The notes below the pieces were generated by a model. It was not told the origin of the DNA. It ran no database searches and worked only from the letters and a program-made list of their open reading frames with translations. Shown piece by piece: positions 1-7,080 of a stretch of 17,046 nt of DNA; positions within the stretch are counted from its first letter, which is position 1, and every line of letters starts with the position of its first letter. This stretch comes from Chloroflexota bacterium (GTDB lineage Bacteria > Chloroflexota > Anaerolineae > Aggregatilineales > Phototrophicaceae), in contig QGUR01000067.1 in assembly GCA_003242205.1 (NCBI GenBank), positions 1-17,046 of the forward strand, in the 5' to 3' direction. The translations under genes and the position numbers were made by a program.

Positions 1-522
1 CCCGGCAAGCGCAAGGCGGGTGGTGATAGCGATCCGCGCCGCGCGGGGGGGCGGCAGGCGCGTCATGCGCCGGGCCTTGTCGGTATCGAGGTGGGCGACG
101 AGAAACACGCGCCGTTTGATTTCGCCCGCCGGCGCAATGCGCGCGACCACGTTCTGACTCGTGCCCTGAGCCAGCATCCGCAGGTAAGACGGATGGCGCA
201 ACGACAGCGCGTTCGCCAGCGCGCGCGCGACGCCCAGCATCACCAGACCGCCCACCGCCTGCCCGAAACGCCCGCCAAGCAGCGGGGCCAGCGTACCGGC
301 ACAGAGATAGGGCGCGGCCAGCCAGCCGCTGGTTTCCGGGCTGGTGAAGAACTGATCGCGCACGTCGTCAATGCCCATGCTTTCGAGCGCCTCGCGCACG
401 TATTCGGCGGCGCGGCGCTCGTTGCGCGAGGTCGGGGGCCGGGGGCCGATCTGGTCGCACAGGACATGGATATGTTTCAACAGTTGCTCAGCCTGAAAGC
501 TGGCCTGAACGGTTTCCGGCAT
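1..522 (-). CDS. M28-family metallopeptidase, N-terminal part (runs off the left edge)
   Basis: An open frame on the minus strand starts at ATG 522-520 and stays open to base 1, giving 174 residues with no stop. GGAG lies about 10 nt upstream of the ATG. The first 60 residues fit the N-terminal helix region of M28 zinc aminopeptidases (IGPRPPTS at 25-32, followed by a helix with RRAAEYVREAL). Residues 137-148 (KRRVFLVAHLDT, reading on to D148) match the M28 HxD motif, with His144 the expected first metal ligand and Asp146 next to it. Between them, residues about 67-108 are hydrophobic and could hold one or two membrane segments, so the enzyme may be membrane-anchored. The remaining zinc ligands and catalytic Glu lie outside the window. 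It is divergent from dnaN and shares its upstream region. Family assignment is fairly secure; substrate is unknown. Confidence 0.72.
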   Translation of the reverse strand, partial: MPETVQASFQAEQLLKHIHVLCDQIGPRPPTSRNERRAAEYVREALESMGIDDVRDQFFTSPETSGWLAAPYLCAGTLAPLLGGRFGQAVGGLVMLGVARALANALSLRHPSYLRMLAQGTSQNVVARIAPAGEIKRRVFLVAHLDTDKARRMTRLPPPRAARIAITTRLALAG

Positions 523-598
523 GATGCGTTTCTCCGGGAAATTCGCTCATAACGCGTCGGGGAATCATAACACCCGGCTTGGGTTGGCTGCTACTCAA

Positions 599-643
599 TT
601 GGTATCAACTGCGCTATACTTTGCTGTCAATCCGGGCAGTTGA
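599..643 (+). promoter_or_regulatory. Putative dnaN promoter with flanking inverted repeat
   Basis: TATACT at 615-620 is a good -10 candidate. The -35 region is weak (TACTCA at 592-597, 17 bp away). An 8-bp perfect inverted repeat, TCAACTGC (605-612) and GCAGTTGA (636-643), brackets the -10 and the expected start site near 627. The half-sites are 31 bp apart centre to centre, about three helical turns. It could bind a dimeric regulator or form a 5' RNA stem. No transcription data; inferred from sequence only. Confidence 0.4.
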
Positions 644-691
644 AACAGAATTTTCATATTTTAGGCATACAACGCGGGAGTTGAGGGGAAC

Positions 692-1828
692 ATGCGAGCG
701 TCAGTATTGCAGGAAAACCTCGCGAGAGGCTTAAGCATCGTCAGCCGCGCTGTCGATTCCCGGCCGACGTTGCCGGTGCTGGCGAACGTCCTCCTGGCGA
801 CCGAAGACTCGCGGTTAAAGCTCTCGGCAACCAACCTGGAGCTGAGTATCACCACCTACATCGGCGCCAAGGTTGAAAAAGCGGGTGCGATTACGTTACC
901 GGCAAAAACATTCGCCGAACTGGTGAACAATCTTTCACCAGAGCGCGTTGATCTGGCGCTCGACCCGGCAACGCAAACGGTTAACGTGCGCTGTGGCACA
1001 ACCAATTCAAATATTAAGGGCATCAGCGCGAGCGAATTCCCCATGATCCCTCAGGGCGGAGAAAATGACGTTACCATGCCGGGCCGCTTGCTGAGAGACA
1101 TGATTAACCAGACGGTGTTCGCCGCCGCCAAGGAAGACAACCGGCCCATTCTGACCGGGGTCTACACGGAATTCGACGGCGATGTGGTGACGATGGCCGC
1201 CGCCGATGGCTACCGGCTGGCAGTGCGAACCGCCCGGCTGGAAAACCACTCTTTCGATAAACCTCTGGACATGGTCATTCCGGCGCGGTCACTGGCAGAA
1301 GTCGCCCGCATCATCGACGACGATGACGAAGAGGTTGGCATCACGCTGCCCGGCGAGCGCGACGTGGTCATGTTCCGTACTGAATACACGGAAATCACCT
1401 CGCAGCTTCTGGAAGGCCGCTTCCCCGATTTCAGCGCGATCATTCCCAAGACGTACAGCACGGCGACGACCGTCTACACCACCGATCTGCTGCGCGCCTG
1501 CAAGCGAGCGGAGATTTTCGCCCGCGACAGCGCCAACAGCGCGCGTCTGTTCGTCAAGCCGCCGAACAGCCCCGGCGAACCGGGTGAGATCATGGTCATC
1601 GGCAGAAGCGCCGAACGAGGCGACAACGAAGGCATGATCGACGCCAGCGTGGAAGGCGAGCCGCTGGAAGCATCGTTCAACATTCGCTATCTGATTGACG
1701 TGCTGAACGTCATTCCCGACGAGCGCGTGGTGCTGGAAAGCAACGGCCCGTCTCATCCCGGCGTGCTGCGTCCTGACGGGCGTGACGATTTCATCACCGT
1801 CATCATGCCGATGTCGATCACGCGCTAG
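692..1828 (+). CDS. dnaN: DNA polymerase III subunit beta (sliding clamp)
   Basis: This 378-residue protein is close to the usual DnaN length (E. coli 366). It should form the homodimeric ring that tethers replicative polymerase and other DNA enzymes to DNA. Visible family signatures are LPVLANVLL (27-35), FPMIPQ (116-121), RPILTGVY (151-158), AADGYRLAV (170-178), EGRFPDFSAIIPKTY in the middle domain, and the C-terminal VIMPMS stretch. The start ATG at 692 follows GAGGGG (683-688) at ideal distance and opens directly into the clamp N-terminal helix. A hairpin terminator follows 51 bp after the stop, so it appears to be transcribed alone. No dnaA, recF or gyrB lies beside it here, and no DnaA boxes were seen upstream, so this is probably not at the origin. 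Confidence 0.97.
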   Translation: MRASVLQENLARGLSIVSRAVDSRPTLPVLANVLLATEDSRLKLSATNLELSITTYIGAKVEKAGAITLPAKTFAELVNNLSPERVDLALDPATQTVNVRCGTTNSNIKGISASEFPMIPQGGENDVTMPGRLLRDMINQTVFAAAKEDNRPILTGVYTEFDGDVVTMAAADGYRLAVRTARLENHSFDKPLDMVIPARSLAEVARIIDDDDEEVGITLPGERDVVMFRTEYTEITSQLLEGRFPDFSAIIPKTYSTATTVYTTDLLRACKRAEIFARDSANSARLFVKPPNSPGEPGEIMVIGRSAERGDNEGMIDASVEGEPLEASFNIRYLIDVLNVIPDERVVLESNGPSHPGVLRPDGRDDFITVIMPMSITR

Positions 1829-1879
1829 GCAGGCGCGGCAACGCGTCATCCCAACCGGCTGAAACGCTGATACGATCAG

Positions 1880-1907
1880 GAGCGTCACATAACCGTGGCG
1901 CTCTTTT
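1880..1907 (+). terminator. Rho-independent terminator after dnaN
   Basis: GAGCGTCAC (1880-1888), loop ATAACC, GTGGCGCTC (1895-1903), then TTTT. The stem is 9 bp with one G-U wobble. Its left arm sequence recurs in the terminator at 3953-3992. Confidence 0.8.
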
Positions 1908-1957
1908 CGTGTTGCTCACAGGCATGGCCGTCCATCCGGCTCACCAGACGCAGGGTT

Positions 1958-1966
1958 TGCTACAAT
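1958..1966 (+). promoter_or_regulatory. Extended -10 promoter candidate for the flavin oxidoreductase gene
   Basis: TGCTACAAT (1958-1966) has the TGn extension before a -10-like TACAAT. No good -35 is visible at 16-18 bp. It would give a leader of about 110 nt before the ATG at 2083. Confidence 0.4.
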
Positions 1967-2082
1967 AAAACTGCTACCCGCAACAGCGCCGCCGCAATTC
2001 ACCGAGCAGCGACGGCCTCGGCCCATGCGCGGCTGCGCCCATTCCCGACAGACGTTGTTAACTCTAAGGAATCTGTGCCGTT

Positions 2083-3123
2083 ATGTCGTTTCCCCTCTCC
2101 GTCCTTGATGTCACGCCGGTTATCTCCGGCGCTTCCAGCGCGCAGGCGCTGCGTAACACGATTGATTTGGCCCGCTTTGTCGACGCGCGCGGTTATACGC
2201 GCTTCTGGCTGGCCGAGCATCACAATTCGCCCGGAATCGCCAGCACGACGCCGGACATTATGATCGCGCGGGTGGCCCGCGAAACCCGGCATCTGCGCGT
2301 TGGCTCCGGCGGCGTGATGCTGCCCAACCACGCGCCGCTGAAGGTGGCGGAATCCTTCCGCCTGCTGGAAGCGCTCTATCCGGGGCGCATCGACCTCGGC
2401 ATCGGCCGCGCGCCGGGAACCGACATGGCGACCGCGCTGGCGCTGCGGCGGTCGGAAGCCCTGCTCAACGCCGACAACTTCCCGCAGGAACTGGCGGAAC
2501 TGGTCGCGTTTGCAACCGGCTCGTTCCCCGACGGCCATCCGTTCAAATCGATTACGGCCTATCCCAATGATGTGCCACTGCCGCCTATCTGGCTGCTAGG
2601 ATCGAGCGGGTTCAGCTCGCAGTTGGCCGCCCAGCGCGGCACAGGGTTTGCCTTCGCGCATCATATCAACGCGCGGGCAGCCATTCCGGCCATGCTGACC
2701 TATCGCCAGAACTTCCGCCCGTCGGAGCAGTTTCCACGACCACACGCCATCCTCGCGGCTTCGGTCATCTGCGCCGAAACCGACGAGGCGGCGGAAGATC
2801 TGGCGCTGACATTCGCGTTCGTCTTTTTCAGCCTGCAAACCGGGCGTTCCGGCCCGATGCTCAGCCCGGAGGAGATTAAGGCGCTGCCACTGACCGATAT
2901 CGAGCGCGCCATGCTGCGGGCCATCATGGATCAGCATATTGTCGGCAGCCCGGCTACGGTTCGCGCGCGGCTGAGCGAGCTGATCGAACAGACGCAGGCC
3001 GACGAACTGATGGCGCTGACCGTCGTGGCCGACCACGAGGCGCGCCTGCGCTCGTATGACCTGCTGGCGCAGGCGTTCAACGTGCAGCCGGTGGCGGACG
3101 CCGAGCACACTCCGGAACAATAG
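2083..3123 (+). CDS. Luciferase-like (LLM class) flavin-dependent oxidoreductase
   Basis: This 346-residue protein is a single-domain TIM-barrel monooxygenase-type enzyme of the bacterial luciferase superfamily, most like the YhbW/MsnO8 group that would use reduced FMN and oxygen. Supporting motifs are the N-terminal LSVLDVTPV (5-13), WLAEHHN (42-48), RVGSGGVMLPNHAPLKVAE (72-90), GRIDLGIGRAPGTD (101-114) and the C-terminal HIVGSPATVRARL region typical of this family. TAAGGA at 2065-2070 lies 12 nt before the ATG, slightly long but acceptable. The dnaN terminator lies upstream and the next gene has its own spacer of about 200 bp, so it is probably monocistronic. The substrate cannot be read from the sequence. 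Confidence 0.9.
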   Translation: MSFPLSVLDVTPVISGASSAQALRNTIDLARFVDARGYTRFWLAEHHNSPGIASTTPDIMIARVARETRHLRVGSGGVMLPNHAPLKVAESFRLLEALYPGRIDLGIGRAPGTDMATALALRRSEALLNADNFPQELAELVAFATGSFPDGHPFKSITAYPNDVPLPPIWLLGSSGFSSQLAAQRGTGFAFAHHINARAAIPAMLTYRQNFRPSEQFPRPHAILAASVICAETDEAAEDLALTFAFVFFSLQTGRSGPMLSPEEIKALPLTDIERAMLRAIMDQHIVGSPATVRARLSELIEQTQADELMALTVVADHEARLRSYDLLAQAFNVQPVADAEHTPEQ

Positions 3124-3266
3124 GCGACTGTTTACCGGCGTCCATGCACGGTCTGGCGTTAGGAAAAGCCGCCCGGTTCCTTGTCAGGTTTTTCCGCAAC
3201 AGAAACCGCATTTTGCCCGACACAAGTATCGGGGTTTGCCTGCTACACCGCCGTTCCATTCTCCCC

Positions 3267-3272
3267 TACTAT
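3267..3272 (+). promoter_or_regulatory. Weak -10 candidate before the DoxX-type gene
   Basis: TACTAT at 3267-3272 lies 59 bp before the ATG at 3332. No convincing -35 is present. The rest of the 208-bp spacer (3124-3331) shows nothing else recognisable, and no terminator was seen after the oxidoreductase, so readthrough is possible. Confidence 0.25.
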
Positions 3273-3331
3273 GGAGGCATCAAACGAGATCACAGACAGC
3301 GCACATCAGGCGCACAAAAGGAAAGACGCTC

Positions 3332-3931
3332 ATGGCTCGCTCGCTCAAACTCAACTCCACCACTGTCGTGCAGGACCCACCGTTCGCTCGCCTGCTGTTC
3401 AGCGATACCCGCTTCGCCATCATCTGGACGGCGGTACGCATCTTCATCGGCTACCAGTGGCTCTCCTCCGGCCTCGGCAAGCTCGTTAATCCCGCGTGGA
3501 TAGACAGCGGTGAAGCGCTTCAGGGCTTCTTCCTGCGCGCCGTCGCCATCCCCGAAACCGGCAAACCGGCCATCGCTTTCGACTGGTATCGCAGCTTCCT
3601 GCAGGGCATGCTCGACAGCGGCGCTTACACCTGGTTTGCCAAGGTGATCGTCTTCGGTGAAATTATGGTCGGTGTCGGCCTGATCCTGGGCGCGTTTGTC
3701 GGAATTGCCGCCTTCTTTGGAGCGTTCATGAACTGGAACTTCATCATGGCGGGCACGGCGAGCACCAACGGCCTGCTGCTGGTCCTGTCGATCCTGCTGA
3801 TCCTGGCGTGGAAGACAGCGGGCTACTACGGGGCAGACTACTTCCTGCTGCGGCTGCTGGGCACGCCATGGGGACGGTCGAAAGCAGAGACAGAGACAGC
3901 GACAACCGCCAAAAGTCCCAGCGCCGCCTAG
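3332..3931 (+). CDS. DoxX/DoxD-type integral membrane protein
   Basis: This 199-residue protein resembles the DoxX family and the large (DoxD) subunit of thiosulfate:quinone oxidoreductase. Hydrophobic segments lie near 28-48, 103-123, 124-142 and 147-163, giving about four membrane passes. Family hallmarks are the GYQWLSSGLGK stretch after the first helix (40-50), the FDWYRSFL loop (83-90), GE at 109-110 inside the second helix, and FMNWNFIMAGTASTN (132-146) followed by LAWKTAGYYG. The C-terminal 20 residues are polar and probably disordered. The start at 3332 is preferred over longer in-frame options because AAAAGGAAAG lies just upstream and the protein begins naturally there. Whether it acts in sulfur or quinone chemistry cannot be shown; no DoxA partner is adjacent. 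Confidence 0.87.
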   Translation: MARSLKLNSTTVVQDPPFARLLFSDTRFAIIWTAVRIFIGYQWLSSGLGKLVNPAWIDSGEALQGFFLRAVAIPETGKPAIAFDWYRSFLQGMLDSGAYTWFAKVIVFGEIMVGVGLILGAFVGIAAFFGAFMNWNFIMAGTASTNGLLLVLSILLILAWKTAGYYGADYFLLRLLGTPWGRSKAETETATTAKSPSAA

Positions 3932-3952
3932 AGCGAGACACAAAGGCTAACT

Positions 3953-3992
3953 AAAGAGAGCGTCACGCTAATGTGACGCTCTCTTTGTTTTT
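3953..3992. terminator. Strong terminator between convergent DoxX-type and mannosidase genes
   Basis: A 14-bp perfect stem, AAAGAGAGCGTCAC (3953-3966) with GTGACGCTCTCTTT (3973-3986), has a 6-nt loop GCTAAT. GTTTTT follows on the plus strand. On the minus strand the U run is only TTT, so termination there would be weaker. Confidence 0.9.
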
Positions 3993-4008
3993 GCCGGCGA
4001 TCAGGGTG

Positions 4009-6948
4009 TCAGCGTGCCCAGAACGTCACGATTCGCTTCGGCGGTACATCGACCGTAAAGGCACGGCTGCCATCCAGCGAACGCGCCTCGCCTAGCGGCG
4101 TTTCCAGCAGGTTGACCGGCGTCACGCTCTGAACCGGCAGGCCGAAGGTCACACGGCCTGAAACCGCCTCGTCCGCGCTGTTGTAAAAGCGCACGATAAA
4201 GCCTTCGCCCGCTTCCGCCGGTTTGATGCTGGTGAGCACCAGCGCGGCAGGTTCGACCGATACCAGCGAACCGGAAGGCGGCAACGTCCCGGCGCTGAGC
4301 GGAACCGCAAGCGCGCGGAGTGGCGCTTCAAAGGCAAATGCCTGCGCCGCGCCCGCGTCGAGATCCGCGCCAAACGGAATGATGCTGTACTCGAAGATGT
4401 GCTCGCCCAGACACTGCGCGCCCGGCGTCGCCAGCGCCGGCCCGGCGTGACCGATACGGTTGGCCAAATCCTCGCGCGAAAGCCAGCCCACGCAGCGCAG
4501 CAGCGTCAGCGCCAGCGTTGCGCCCTCGTCGCCGGGGATAAGCTCGTATTCCGGCAGGCCACGGGCCGCGATCATCAGCCCGTGCTCGCCGTCGGTCACG
4601 GCGACAAACGCCCGCTGGGGCGCGGTCGGCTGGGGCAACTCCTGATATTCCGACGGGTCGTAATCGCCAATCGGCGCGCGGCGAATCCGGTCGAAATGGC
4701 TGTCGGCAATGGCGATATCGCTCTTGATCGGCGTCGGGAACAGCACGCGCAGCCGGTGATCCTCGGCGCGGTTCACGACCGTCGTGCGAATGTCCACGCG
4801 CCCCACGCCCGGCACAAGCTGGGCAGTCGTCGTCACGCGCAGCACTTCGACCGGCGTGCTGTGTTCTTCGTACTCCGGCTCGTTGCGCGCCAACTGAATC
4901 AGGCGATTGACGCGGAAGCGGCGGTCGCGCAGCGACAGACCGAGCGGCACTTCCAGTTCCATGACGACGGTCAGCGTCTGGCCTTCGGGGCCGAGATCGA
5001 CCGCCTGCACGAGAGGCGACTGGCGCGGCGTATCGACAACCGTGTCGTATTCCACCGGGCAGAAGTTGTACTCATCGCCGCGGTCGCCCTCGTCGCGGAA
5101 ACGGTTCAAACCGCTGTAGGTAACGCCCGTGCGCTTGTCGGTAATCGTCAGCGTTCCGCCGGTGGTGTCAGCCTCGACGCGGAACCATTCGTTCTCGATG
5201 GCGCGCTGGCGCAGGCCGTCGCCGGTCGCGCGCTCCGACTTGCCCGGCACATTGTGCAGGCGATAGCTGCGATAGCCGACACCGGGAACGTCTTCGGCGA
5301 CGAAAGCCAGCCGGTGATAGCCCGCCAGATAAATCGTCAACTCGCAGCTTTCGACGTCGCGCAGGTCGCGGCGCAGCGTATCGGCAAGCTGCGCGAAATC
5401 GCCGATTTGCCCGGTGTGATATTCCGGAAAGACGACCTCCAGCCGCGCGGTTTTGCGATCTTCGGACAGCCAGACGCGTACATCGCGCACCAGCCGCCAG
5501 CCATAAAAGCCGACCTCAATATCGTCGATAAACTGCATCAGTTCGTCATGCGTCAGCGTGCGCCGCTGGTCGATCGTGTCATTGGCGGAAAGCCAGCGCG
5601 CCGGAACCCGCTGCCCGCGGTCGTCGAGCAGTTCATAAGTGCGGCCCGCGCCCGGCCAGGGGACGTCAACTTCGATACGGGCCGTCGCCACCGGCTGCGC
5701 CGGGTTGTAAACCAGCACCGCGACATCGCCGCCGCCCTGAACGACGCTGTACGTCGGCAGTTCGCCTTCCTGAACGGACTCAGGCGCGGGCAGGGCCGCG
5801 GTATTGATCGACGCCGCCAGATCGCGCAGCGAGGCCGTCGTGACCTCCTCGGCAATCTGGTCGGTCCAGTCAAAGCGGGTCCGCATTTCCTCGTGGACCT
5901 GATCGATCGAACAGCCGCAGATGGAATCGTGCGGGTGGTTCTGAATCAGGTAGCGCCACGCACGCCAGACCTCGCCATGGCGGTCGCGCCCGCCAAGCGC
6001 GCGCACAAACGCGGCCAGCGGTTCGGCCAGCCGCTCCAGCGCGACCTGTGAAGCGTGGTTGCGCTGCTTGATCCACATGCGTGTGGAAAGCACGCCCGGC
6101 AACAGGTTATAGCGCTGCGAATTGCGTAGTTCGCCACGAATGACCGGCAGTTCGTCCGCCCGATCGCCCAACGCCTCTCGCAGTTCGTGCAGGTAGCCGT
6201 GCAGCGTGCCGTGTTTCAATCGCGCCTGCCCCGCCAGCCGCTCGTTGGCCGCGGCGATCAGCCCCGGCAGTTCGGGTTGGGGCATCATGTGATCGGTCCC
6301 GCTTAGAAACAGCAGGTGGCGGGTATGCCCGTGCGGGGCCAGCGCGTCGATTTGCCGGTTCACCACACGCACGAACGCCTGCGGGCTGGGCGGAACCCAG
6401 GCGAGATTGCCATAGCCCGCGCGCAGATAGATCGTGAAAATGCGCGTGCCATCCGGCGCTTCCCACCACAGTTCGGTCGGCTCATAGGCCAGCCCGCGTT
6501 GCAGCGCCACCGCCTCTAAGCCGACGCCGGCCAGAATCTGCGGCAGTTGCGCGATATGCCCGAACGGGTCGGGCGTGTAACCGATCGGCATGCGCGCGCC
6601 AAAATCGGCACAGACTTTCGCGCCCAGAATCAGATTGCGAACCGTTGCCTCGGGGCTGACGAGAAACTCATCGGGGAGAATGTGCCATGGCCCGATGCTC
6701 AGCCTGCCATCGACGATCAGCTTGCGAATGGTCGCCTCGCGCTCCGGTCGAACGTCGAGGTAATCGCCCAGCATGATGGTCTGCCCGTCCAGCAGGAAAT
6801 AACGGTAGTCAGGATCGGACTCCATGATCTCCAGAAGGCGATCCATCATCTCAACAAGCTGCAGGCGAAACTCCTGAAACGAGCGATACCATTCCCGATC
6901 CCAGTGGGTATGGGAAACAATCGTGATCTCATAGGGCGGATTGGACAT
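4009..6948 (-). CDS. Glycoside hydrolase family 38 alpha-mannosidase (cytoplasmic)
   Basis: This 979-residue enzyme should cleave alpha-mannosyl linkages by the retaining, zinc-dependent GH38 mechanism. Expected metal and catalytic residues are present: His15 and Asp17 in HTHWDREWY (13-21), nucleophile Asp127 in DPFGH (127-131), and His340 in NHPHDSICG. SGTDHMMPQ (216-224) fits the substrate-site region. The C-terminal half matches the beta-rich domains of the family. The HTHWDREWY form is shared with bacterial cytoplasmic members such as MngB (mannosylglycerate hydrolase). There is no signal peptide. Start: an upstream in-frame ATG at 7017 would add 23 poorly conserved residues, whereas ATG 6948 follows AAAGGT and leads straight into the catalytic domain. 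It is divergent from the LacI-type repressor and sugar transporter, which suggests it processes the imported glycoside. Exact substrate is unproven. Confidence 0.93.
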   Translation of the reverse strand: MSNPPYEITIVSHTHWDREWYRSFQEFRLQLVEMMDRLLEIMESDPDYRYFLLDGQTIMLGDYLDVRPEREATIRKLIVDGRLSIGPWHILPDEFLVSPEATVRNLILGAKVCADFGARMPIGYTPDPFGHIAQLPQILAGVGLEAVALQRGLAYEPTELWWEAPDGTRIFTIYLRAGYGNLAWVPPSPQAFVRVVNRQIDALAPHGHTRHLLFLSGTDHMMPQPELPGLIAAANERLAGQARLKHGTLHGYLHELREALGDRADELPVIRGELRNSQRYNLLPGVLSTRMWIKQRNHASQVALERLAEPLAAFVRALGGRDRHGEVWRAWRYLIQNHPHDSICGCSIDQVHEEMRTRFDWTDQIAEEVTTASLRDLAASINTAALPAPESVQEGELPTYSVVQGGGDVAVLVYNPAQPVATARIEVDVPWPGAGRTYELLDDRGQRVPARWLSANDTIDQRRTLTHDELMQFIDDIEVGFYGWRLVRDVRVWLSEDRKTARLEVVFPEYHTGQIGDFAQLADTLRRDLRDVESCELTIYLAGYHRLAFVAEDVPGVGYRSYRLHNVPGKSERATGDGLRQRAIENEWFRVEADTTGGTLTITDKRTGVTYSGLNRFRDEGDRGDEYNFCPVEYDTVVDTPRQSPLVQAVDLGPEGQTLTVVMELEVPLGLSLRDRRFRVNRLIQLARNEPEYEEHSTPVEVLRVTTTAQLVPGVGRVDIRTTVVNRAEDHRLRVLFPTPIKSDIAIADSHFDRIRRAPIGDYDPSEYQELPQPTAPQRAFVAVTDGEHGLMIAARGLPEYELIPGDEGATLALTLLRCVGWLSREDLANRIGHAGPALATPGAQCLGEHIFEYSIIPFGADLDAGAAQAFAFEAPLRALAVPLSAGTLPPSGSLVSVEPAALVLTSIKPAEAGEGFIVRFYNSADEAVSGRVTFGLPVQSVTPVNLLETPLGEARSLDGSRAFTVDVPPKRIVTFWAR

Positions 6949-6989
6949 GTCAGGGACCTTTAGCGCGGTTGGAGGTCTATTGTTCGTAT

Positions 6990-7017
6990 AACTTACACAA
7001 TAAAAGCGCTTGCCCAA
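6990..7017 (-). promoter_or_regulatory. Candidate mannosidase promoter with internal LacI-type half-palindrome
   Basis: On the minus strand TTGGGC (7017-7012) and TAAGTT (6995-6990) are 16 bp apart. The spacer contains AAGCGCTT (7004-7011), an 8-bp palindrome with central CpG, as in LacI/GalR-family operators. A repressor there would block polymerase. The -10 is poor (3 of 6 matches), so confidence is low. Confidence 0.35.
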
Positions 7018-7043
7018 ACCAACGAATTTTATTAAGGTCAGGG

Positions 7044-7057
7044 CTAACGCGCGTTAG
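7044..7057. promoter_or_regulatory. LacI-family operator candidate
   Basis: CTAACGCGCGTTAG is a perfect 14-bp palindrome with a central CpG, the classic layout of LacI/GalR-family operators. It ends 5 bp before the predicted -10 of the adjacent repressor gene and lies in the divergent region with the mannosidase. Its centre is 43 bp, about four helical turns, from the second palindrome at 7004-7011. Autoregulation and control of the divergent gene are inferred. Confidence 0.6.
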
Positions 7058-7062
7058 TGGAT

Positions 7063-7068
7063 TATACT
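7063..7068 (+). promoter_or_regulatory. Predicted -10 of the LacI-type gene (near-leaderless mRNA)
   Basis: TATACT at 7063-7068 ends 12 nt before the ATG at 7081, so the transcript would begin within a few nt of the start codon. No -35 match is evident. The operator palindrome sits immediately upstream. Confidence 0.4.
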
Positions 7069-7080
7069 GCAGTTTCGGAG

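Noticed and set aside
91..552. A 153-codon plus-strand frame upstream of dnaN
   Set aside because: The opposite strand encodes an M28-type peptidase with HxD motif and ribosome site; the plus frame has no domain character.
523..691. Replication origin next to dnaN
   Set aside because: No DnaA-box-like TTATNCACA clusters were seen and dnaA is not adjacent, so oriC is not supported here.
4399..6051. A 550-codon open frame on the plus strand
   Set aside because: It is antisense to the GH38 gene, a common result of GC-rich codon bias. The GH38 frame has clear catalytic motifs; the plus frame shows none.
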